64,000 nucleotides of DNA, from the NCBI GenBank assembly GCA_963921825.1, contig OY997594.1, positions 18,295,001 through 18,359,000 on the forward strand. Direction: 5' to 3'. The notes under the pieces are model-generated. The model made no database searches. It was not told the origin of the DNA and worked only from the letters and a program-made list of their open reading frames with translations. Of the stretch, positions 55,600-64,000 are shown piece by piece. Each line of letters opens with the position of its first letter. The first letter of the stretch is position 1. Made by a program: the position numbers and the translations under genes. The DNA comes from Erodium maritimum. Taxonomy: Eukaryota > Streptophyta > Magnoliopsida > Geraniales > Geraniaceae.

Positions 55600-58500
55600 T
55601 TTTGAGCATATAATAGAGATTTTATTAATTATCCATAGCAATGATACAATGTAAGGCGGACGGGAGGTGTCCTCCTAGCCCGTACGAATAGACGTGGAAC
55701 ATGCCTCTCTGGCTAGCCGGTGAGCGGCTTTGTTTGTTGATCTTTTCGCAAACTCGAGTTTAGAATCCTCGACTAAAGAGAGTAAGAACTGGATATCCTT
55801 GATGATACTACCCATCAGAGAGAGGGGGATGACAGTCAGTTTGCTGAGGGTGACCACACTCATTGCATCAGTCCTACTGATAACGCGATTCCATTGGCAA
55901 ACCTGAGCCAATGCCAGTGTCATTACTATGGAGAAAAATTCAATAAGTACCGGGTCCTAAGCTCCATTACCCGTTTCAAGAACCTCAACGGTATCCGATC
56001 GAAAAATGACCACCCATCATGACTTGGCGTGGTCTTTGAAGACTGCCCCATCCACGTTAATAACTTTATAGCCTACTAGGGGGTTTCCAGATGGTGTCGC
56101 CCATGGTTGGTATGATCCCCCTCGAGATCGGGGGTTGGTGAAGGGCCTCCCGCCAAATACAAATATGTCTCTTTACTTGGATCGATAGTTTCAGAGGGGA
56201 AGGTTGGATTTGATTCAAGACCTAGTTGTTTCTCGCCTTACATATTTGCCAAATGCAAATTGAGATCTCCATAATGTAGTTTGGGGATTGCTGTTGGACC
56301 CATTAAGACCACTAAGTAACGAACTCAGTGGTCAGAGGTATCAAGGGTAGACAACCCATGTGGTCCAATAGTTCTTGGCGAATTGGCAATATAGGAAGAG
56401 ATGTTCTACAGTCTCTAAATATCGGCAGCATATAGGAAAAAAATGGTGACATAGGGACAAACCATCTACAAAGATTGACCGCCACTTGCAAGTTACCTAT
56501 GAGAACCCGCCAAATAAAGATACAGATCTAGGGTTGGACCTAGAGGTTTCAAATGGTATGCCATAACGGGGAGTATCGGGAATGGCAGCCTGTCGTGGCC
56601 TTAGAGTACAATACACTGCCTTTGTGGTGTAGTACCCTTTGGGATCATCCGCCCAATACCAGGTATCATGTACTCGAGTGGCCAACAAGGGGATAGCCAG
56701 TATAGCTTCTTGATCCCTTGGGGAGAAATTAGCCAATATGTAGGGGGTATTCCACCTCCTTGGGCCGAGGAAGATGTGCGATATGACCATAAGGCCCTCT
56801 AGTATTGGAGATGATTTATGTATGTACGGGTCCTTCGTGTTCAGCCACAATGTATGGAGGATATGAGTGATACGATCGTCCCTTATAGTGCGACGCATAT
56901 CTGACCCAATTTGTGCATGGGTAGCCTGGATGCTTGTCCATATGTAGGTTAGGTTAGAGCCTCGTTCAGCCATTTGGATGTCCCCATCTAATAGCGAGCC
57001 TTGACCAGACGATATACTAAGAAGCGGGGGGTGAGTAATGAGGTCCTAGGCCTGTTTTCCCAAGAGGACCGTATTTACATCCTAAAGATCCTTAAATGTT
57101 AGTCCACCAGCCTCCTTTGGTTGGCATAGCTTGTGCCATTCCTACCATATGGTTGTACGTTTCTTGTCCGTTGCTACCCCCCCCCCCCCCCACTAAAATT
57201 GGGCTAAAGCCACATGGATCTTATCGGTTATAGACCAAGGGAGAGAAGTTTGCTATCTCAAAAGCAAATACGCTTGATAACTTCCTCCCAAGTAGGCGAA
57301 GCTACGAGTTTTACTTAGTCCAATCATGTTTGGTACTCCCAAGTACATCGAGGCCTCTCTAGTTTCTGGTATGTTGAGGATCTGGGAACCGGCCTACCGG
57401 GTTTGAAATGAAAAGAATATATGATTTCTGAGGCTAAGGACCTGCCCCGACCACGCACCAAACTTGGTGATTAAGTAACAAACATTTATGGCTTCCTCAT
57501 TCATTGCCTTGAAAAAAGATATACCAGTCGTCTGCAAAAAAAACATATGGGTTATCAGAGGCGCTACCATCGCCACCCGACATCCATGGAGCTGAACTCC
57601 CTTTTGGGCATGTTCGATTAACCTAGATTGGCCTTCCATGAAGAAAAGGAATAATTATGGCGAAAGAGGGTCTCCCTGAAAAATACCCCTTGTCGGTATG
57701 ATAGAGTCCATTGTTTTTCATTTGGCCACAATTTGGTAGGACACAATACCCATGTAAACCATCATCAACTTCATCTATTGTTGTGAAAATAATACTTTCC
57801 ACATCATTCTTATAATAAAAGGACATTCCACCATGTCGTATGATTTATTCATGTCGATCTTGAGGGCCATAAAACTGACATTCCCATGTGTTTTACGGCT
57901 AAGGTGATGAATGACCTCAAAGGAGACAAATATTGTCCTGAATGGATGTGCCTGAGATGGATGCTTCTTGAGTAGGGAATATGATGTTCGAGAGCAAGAC
58001 TTTAAGTTTGTTGGCCATTATCTTGGACATGATGCAAAAAATAACATTGCATAAGGCTATCAGGCGGAGATCGGTCACCAATTTTGGGTTCGGTATTTTG
58101 GGGATGAGGACAATTGTGGTTTCGTTAATTCCTCCCTAAAGTTAAACTCCCACTATAATTTTCTGAACAAAATGTTGTGACTGTTGGTACGAAGGTGGGC
58201 CATTAGAACTGGTAAAATATCGAATTAAGTCCGTCCGGTCCTAGTGCTTTGTTGGGTCCCATTTGGAAAACCGCCTTTGAGACTTCTTCCTCATTAATTG
58301 TTGCAGGCAACAATTGATTTTGCCCCATAGTAATCTTTATCCTAATGTGAAGGTTCATGGTCTGAAGAGAGACTTTCAGGGTGGTGAACAACATATAGAA
58401 ATATGTTGATAGGAGAACATCCATGCCCGATTCTCATGTGACCGAGTTACCCAAGTCATCTTGGAGATAGAAAATTCGGTTTATTCTTCGACGAAACAAG

Positions 58501-60228
58501 GTCGTTACATGGAAAAAATTTCATATTCCTACTCCCTCCGTAAGCCAGTGGTGCTTGGCCCGTTGTTTCCAAAAGGCCTAATTTTGTGTCAGAACTGTTT
58601 CATGCTGAATTTTGAAAGCCTCCCGACGGTGCACTCCTTCTCTATCTGTTCTGCCATTCAAAGTAGGAATTAGACGCTGGTACCATTTAATTTCCTGTAG
58701 AGTTTCTTAGTAGACATCCAATCCCCATGGTTAGAGTAATGCACCAATACGGGTTGCCATATCACCAATGGTATTCGGTGATGGGCCCTCCCAACCTCCT
58801 CTAACAAAGGCACCACAATTTGGTTCTTTCGTCTAGTTGGAATCAAATATAAACCTCACTGCTCGAGATGCGCGGGTCAAAGGGACCAGGGTGAGAAGAA
58901 GAGGGTATTGATCCGACGTAGATATTCCCGTATTGATCAGTTGGGGGACGGTACCTCCCGTTCTAATTCGCCCAAGATCAGTGCTCGATCAAGTCTTGTC
59001 TTAATTATGGGATCTTCACTTCTTTGTCCGAACACTGTATATTAGAGTCCTTGCAGAGGCATGTGTGAGACGCCGATGTCTTCAACGAGTTCCTGGAAAT
59101 CTGTGATGAGATTTTGTGGGTAACGATTTCCACCTCGAGCTTCCCCTTGTGCCAGGATGGCATTGAAGGCCCCTATGAGGACCCGTCGATGTCTATCTTG
59201 ATTCCATATCAGTCGCAGTTTGGTCCACATATGGTTTCGCCGATTCCAATTAGGTTCCCCATAGATACAAGTTAGATAAAACGGGTCCCTTCCCAAAATG
59301 GTAAATAGAGCGTCAATGTATCTCTGATCAACGTCCCTTATGTCCACCAGGACATCCGACCCCAAAAGAGTTCCATACCACCCTTGTGTCCTATAAGAGG
59401 CGAGACCCAACCACTATCACGAATGCATCGTCTCCAAGAGGAAGAAGACTTGTGGTTGATGTGCGGAAATAAGGGAATTTAGGAGTTGATAGTGCAAGTC
59501 GGCCGCTACTTCTTGAAAATTCCACGCGAGTATCTTCACCTTTGGTCTGGTTGGGGCTGAAGGAGATGATATGACAGTCCCATCAGGTTGTGGTGGGGAA
59601 ACTTGGTGGTCGATCCTTGACACGCTAAATGGGGTGGGATTTGAGATTCCCCACGGCATGGGTCTCCCGAGGATCAGGGCGGTACTAAGGAGGAATGAGC
59701 CTTCGGTCTAGGATTAGTCCGGGTTCAATTATCCGGTGGCAACTACGGGGACGAAAATAGGTCCCTTGGGAACACATTAATCGGTATTTGACCAATTTTC
59801 AAAGGGGAGGTATCCTCCGAAATGGTCCAAGGGAACGAAGGGCCTTAGTGCCTCGAGCTATGTATGATGACGACATCCTCGACCACAAACTGTGGGAGAG
59901 ATGTCATTGGTGTTGCTGAGATGTGCATACTGTCCAATAAGGGGGTGGATGTTACCTCAATAGTTGGAGCACTGTGTGGGAGACTGGTCGGGGCAGAGCG
60001 AACCATCCAAACTCGACCCTCCAATTGTTAGAGCGGGGGGGAACTGGTTTGTAGGGAGGCTTGTCGTAGGCGATTGTCCATGGGACAGACCGCACATGGC
60101 TGAGAGGAGATCCGCTTGCGCGTAGAGACGGGCCATGGCCTAGGATTGACAATGGCAGTGGAAACGGGGTGAACCATCTCTGATCATTGTTAGATGCACT
60201 ATTGGGGAGAGTGCTGGCGACGACGACG
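55600..60228 (-). pseudogene. L1-type LINE ORF2 (endonuclease, reverse transcriptase, RNase H), decayed
   Basis: Reading leftward: an APE-type endonuclease starts near 59560 (VKILAWNFQEVAADLHYQLL) and continues at 59410-59042 (FYLTCIYGEPNWNRR, VLIGAFNAIL). Reverse transcriptase follows with NKALGPDGLNSIFYQF (58203-58424) and a preserved YVFFADDWY at about 57520-57550. The zf-RVT-like region lies at about 56500-56970, and an RNase H C-terminus ends at 55675 (FAKRSTNKAAHRLAREA). Numerous stops and frameshifts prevent translation. The left end is a T-rich tail near 55605. ORF1 is not clearly present; its place at the 5' side is occupied by the solo LTR. Confidence 0.85.
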
Positions 60229-61116
60229 GTGTGTGTAAGACCCGCCCCCGGTCGAACCGATGACTCTGGAAGTCACTCGGCACTTTTCCGGAACCCAAAC
60301 GAATTAGCCACCATCACGGTTGGCTTCAGGAGAGAAATCCCTTTCGTTTGAGTATAATATTGGAGAAAGTCAATTTTGGTCAAAACGAGACTTTTTATCG
60401 ACTAAAAGCATTATTTTATTGTGCTGGAATTTAATTTGGGAAAAAGTAAATAACCTTTGGACACTTGTCCCCTTTTGGTTGAAAGAGAGAAAAGGGATAG
60501 TCATAGACCCTTTTACCCTCCCAAAAGCTACTACAAGGAATTCTAGCTCAAGGGCTTTTGGTCTTTTACTACATCTAGGTATTATATGAGATTGGAAAAG
60601 CAAATTCAACTCATTTTTGTGGGTGTAGCCGAATTCTAGAGGAGGAGCAAGAGAGAAGAGCTCCCATGGAGCTTTGAAGGAAAATCAAGGAAGAAGAGGC
60701 CATTTGAAGTCTTCCTTTAGCCATCCCTCTTCAAAATCTCTACCATCTTCTTTATCTCAACATTCTAGAGGTAATGGAACTCTCTAATACTCATTTCTCT
60801 TCATCTATTTTCATGGGTTTTGGGTGAAAATTGCTAGATGTTGTTGGGTTTGAGTGGAAATGGTGGGAGATGTTGTTGATGAGAAGCTTGATTGAGTTTT
60901 TGTTGAGAAAGCTATGGTTTGTTGAAGCTTTTAAGTTGGTTTTGATTTGATGAATCATTGGAAACTTGTTTGTGTGTTGATTCCTACCATGGGTAGAGGA
61001 GTATTGAAGGATTTGGACTGTTTTGGGAGTTGGAAGGGGTAAAATTTTGGGTTTGAAGGTGGTTTTTCGGAGAAAAGGAGCTGGAGGTTGAAGAAGGGCG
61101 AAACTGCCCTGGTGCG

Positions 61117-61248
61117 CCACGGATCCGTGACGGATCCCGTGACGGGCGACGTCACGGCTCTGTGAGGGAGTCCGTGACGGCACTCGTCACGGCTCCGTGA
61201 CGGTAACCGTGATGGCTAGCCTCACGGATCCGTGACCAGGTCCGTGGC
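61117..61248. repeat. CpG-rich palindromic repeats in the solo LTR
   Basis: About ten copies of CCGTGACGG / CACGGATCCGTGA-type motifs are packed in about 130 bp; many units are self-complementary around GGATCC or AACCGT. Confidence 0.8.
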
Positions 61249-62133
61249 AGACCAGGGTGAGGGTTTCTTGAGGGTTTCTTGAGGGTTTTGCACCTTGGTT
61301 TTGACCTGAACTTTGGAAGGGTTTTGGGGGCCTTTCTTGCTGTTTAAGTGGAGCCTAATTTAACGTTTCTTTGTGTCCAAGACTTTGGGGATCGAGCTAG
61401 AGGAGCAAGGATCACGCCGGGACCCGAGTGAAGAACGGAGTGGTGATCACCGGGCTTCATCAAAGTGTTGAGAGGAAGACCTTGAGGTAGGGAAAGCCTT
61501 AACCTCTCGTTTATGATGCTTAGTATGCATGTTAGGTTAATAAAATTGGAAAGGTCCTAAAAATGCCTATAGGATGCGAATAACTAGCATAATCGTCTTT
61601 CATTACTAATAACCGGAAGTGTCTAGTTGTGACCGATTAGGATGCCAATCACTAGTGTAACTCGCTTTCAATACTTGGGAATTGTTTGTCTGGTAGAGGA
61701 GCCTTGGCAAAGCCCTCGGATTAGTTGCGTGTTAGGATCGCATGCTTGATTGTCTGGTTTCTTAGTGGATAGGCTAAAGAGTCTAATGAAACTAGTTGAA
61801 TTGCATATCTGGATGCTTGATTGAAGGTTTCCATATTTGGTTGATTGAACTCTTTTTGGACGGTTGACTGTATTTGGATGATTGCTTGTTTTCCTTAATG
61901 ATTGCTTGGAGCATCGAGTATGACTGGTTGTACCGAGCGGTGCAATCAGGTGATCGATGCCCCGCTGGGTCGAGACTGGTAAGTGAACGGTAAGTTGTGA
62001 TTGTGTGATTCGTGTGCTGTGTGTTGAAACGGTGATGTGTGAGCTATGTGTGACAGTGAATTGGTGGTTGTCGGGATTGGACCGCTTCGTGTTTCGGTTG
62101 AGTACGTTACTAAATTATTATATGATTGTTGTT

Positions 62134-62249
62134 GATACGGTATGGTACCTACACCGTTGAGGAGTCCGGTGTAGGATGAAATAGTGATTATTGCGGATGT
62201 GGTTTGGTGCCTACACCGTTGAGGAGTCCGGTGTAGGATGTTATAGTGA
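62134..62249. repeat. 62-bp tandem repeat containing hairpins
   Basis: Two copies start at 62134 and 62196. Each contains CCTACACCG, the spacer TTGAGGAGTC, and CGGTGTAGG, a 9-bp perfect stem. Confidence 0.85.
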
Positions 62250-62924
62250 GTACTTGTTGAGTTTCCCAAGTGTATACCTCCCATGGGAGTAATACCTTGG
62301 TTCCCGAGGACATAAAATCCTTTGGAGACGTTTCTGAGAATCCCGATGATAAGCGCCCCGAAGGGTTGTTTCCGGTCGCCTCAATGTTATGCGTCTCCTC
62401 TGGATTTGAGGGAAAATCCGAGAGGACACATCATATGTGGATCGGAGGGTGGAGACTTCATGTGCCACGGCATTGAACTGGGTTATCTATTATCCGTATT
62501 CGTTAAGATCTATCTTATTGACTTGGTGTTGACATATTTGAGTTTAAGGTCCACCTTGTTATGGGTTTTCTCTACTGAGCGCAAGCTCACCCCTGTGAGT
62601 TTACTGTTGTGTTTACAGGCTTGATTGAGGAGTAGAGGCTCGGGAGCTTCTCGGTATGGGTGTCCATAGCGACTTCGTTTATTCTATTTTTGTTTGGAAC
62701 AGATTTTGTAGAGGATTATTATTACACCCCTGGAGGGTTATTTATGTTTTAAACTAAATTTGGTGGATTGGAGTTTCCTATTGGAGGTTTCAGGAACTTT
62801 TTTGTTGAATTGTTATCTCTTTTATTCATGTTTCACTAGTCATGCCTCAGGTCCGGGCGATAACCGGATTTGGGGCGTGACAGTGTGGCTGCGGAGGCCC
62901 TAAGGCCGGCACTATTCTTGAGAG

Positions 62925-64000
62925 CATTTTTTTTCTTGGTATTTTTTTTAGCATATGGTAGACCTTTTATTGAAAAGAAAAACCAAACTACAAGTAGACA
63001 AGCACTAACAAGAGTACAAAAAAGTCATAAAATCAAAAGGGTGAGACTTTGTTCTAACTCGTAGGTGTGGAACACTCAACCTTATAATAGAGTACCCGGC
63101 TATACCAGGGGTTAAAAGAAGGAGGCAGGGTCCTGTTGCTGGGAAGATACATAGAGACTGCAACACATATCCTGATTCGACCTGACACTCGTGGAGATAG
63201 ATTAGGGGAATTTGTGGGTTGCACAGGTAGTCAGGGAGAACAACAAGAAAGGGGGGGGGGGATAGGGTGTCGGGCTTGCACTGAACATAGTAGGGCGGAG
63301 TGTGCGTCCCTCCACACATTCTTTTGCACAGAGGGTCACTTATTTTCCTTAGAAAGGCTACCTCGCAGACCTCGCATCTTCCTACTTCAGAACATCTTGT
63401 ACCTTGGCCTTCTTGTGGGGGTCCCCGTTATACTCCTCGTTATATGCCCCTCTTTGCATGGTATTATCCGGACTGTGTATGATACCACTATCGGTAGGGG
63501 TTCCGGGTGTGGTCTAGGGTTCTGATAGAGGAATCAGGTGTAGAAGTCGGGGGAGGTCGTTTCCCCTAGCATCGAGTGTGGTCGTTCCCCCCATCGGGAA
63601 CCCGAGTCCTAGGGCCTCCTTCATAGGCCTTATGGTCGTCCCCGTTCTCAACCCCTACCATTGGTCTCATTACTCAAGATACAGATCGGTTGGTTGGAGG
63701 GGCCTCGGGCACCTTGACCGTCGTTGTTGTCATTGTATCGTATGTTAGTGTCACCAGTCTAATAGAGGCTCCATCTTCCCCAAATGTTGGCCATACCCGT
63801 AAGGCCGACCACTTTTTCAATTCCTCAAAGTATGGGTCAGAGGATTGAGAGAACCTCGTGTGGAGGTCCCAATGAAGCATGGTCGGATCGACCTCGTTAT
63901 TGGGGCATGTCCCACCCTTTCAGGGATATTGGTAGTTCATCGGTCGAGGATCACTCCCTTTCAATTTTAATGGATAGGGCGGTGATGTCATTGGTGGCAT
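62925..64000 (-). mobile_element. Probable LINE-type 3' region, running off the window
   Basis: T-tracts at 62928-62935 and 62943-62950 followed by GCATATGGTAGACCTTTTATT look like the minus-strand A-tail and 3' UTR seen at the other LINE ends here. Only short frames follow (for example 63319-63005 and 63880-63674, minus). None has a signature I recognise, so assignment to ORF1, ORF2 or another repeat is open. Confidence 0.4.

Larger units (their letters stand above)
60234..62882 (+). repeat. Solo LTR of a Ty3/gypsy-type element
   Basis: This 2,649-bp LTR starts TGTAAGACCC and ends GGGGCGTGACA, flanked by perfect GTGTG (60229-60233 and 62883-62887). No internal region is attached. It shares modules with the LTR at 12443-15229 in the same order: GAGGTAGGGAAAG, AGGATGCGAA(T/C)AACTAGC, CCTTTGGAGACGTTTC and a CTACTG(A/G)GCG...CTCACCCC box. 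Confidence 0.88.

Overview
This is nuclear DNA of a flowering plant, almost certainly a eudicot. The evidence is intron-rich genes with GT-AG splice sites, plant-only families (P-class PPR protein, HIPL, hydroxyproline O-galactosyltransferase, a DUF1336/CW14-type protein) and a dense load of plant transposons (TNT1-like copia, Ty3/gypsy, PIF/Harbinger, hAT, MULE-type MITEs, L1-type LINEs). I cannot name the species.

Host genes. (1) 1-746, minus: N-terminal part of a PPR gene running off the left edge. (2) 16565-19283, plus: an intact six-exon HIPL gene (677 aa). (3) 19786-20136, minus: an orphan N-terminal fragment of a second PPR gene. (4) 22633-26455, minus: an intact seven-exon GALT5/GALT6-type hydroxyproline O-galactosyltransferase (666 aa). 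(5) 43638-47211, minus: an intact ten-exon DUF1336 (EDR2_C) gene (501 aa) with an N-myristoylation-type start and one GC-AG intron. Genes 2 and 4 are convergent neighbours. From memory, this pairing matches both Arabidopsis duplicates, HIPL1/GALT5 (At1g74790/At1g74800) and HIPL2/GALT6 (At5g62630/At5g62620), so it looks like an old conserved microsyntenic pair.

Transposon layout. 972-2488: LINE-derived retroposon. 2786-9878: a PIF/Harbinger element split by a young complete copia element (3541-8580; TSD ATCAA; three in-frame nonsense codons in gag-pol). 10026-15229: a rearranged Ty3/gypsy element (TSD TTTTT) whose 5' LTR has been replaced by a palindromic fold-back. 20556-21722, 27463-28455, 31633-32458, 32638-35123, 35435-36290 and 40485-42639: short ORF2-less LINE-type retroposons, most with 14-16 bp duplications. 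27079-30000: a three-level nest (Harbinger, then hAT with an 8-bp TSD, then a retroposon with a 14-bp TSD). 37972-38438: a MULE-type MITE. 47533-49589 and 49593-50385: two Harbinger elements sharing one TAA between them, just upstream of the DUF1336 gene. 50639-52440: decayed LINE ORF1. 52668-53781: a long-inverted-repeat element with a tandem TTTTATCA core. 54150-55000: an ancient Harbinger transposase relic. 55600-60228: a decayed LINE ORF2, with a 2.65-kb gypsy solo LTR (60234-62882, TSD GTGTG) at its 5' side. 62925-64000: a probable further LINE 3' end.

No functional operon-like system, CRISPR array, rRNA or tRNA gene is visible. The most notable features are the structural records of transposition: the fold-back LTR, the shared-TAA Harbinger pair, the three-level nest, the long-inverted-repeat element, the family of ORF2-less retroposons, and 9-bp-TSD MITEs in introns of HIPL and GALT.
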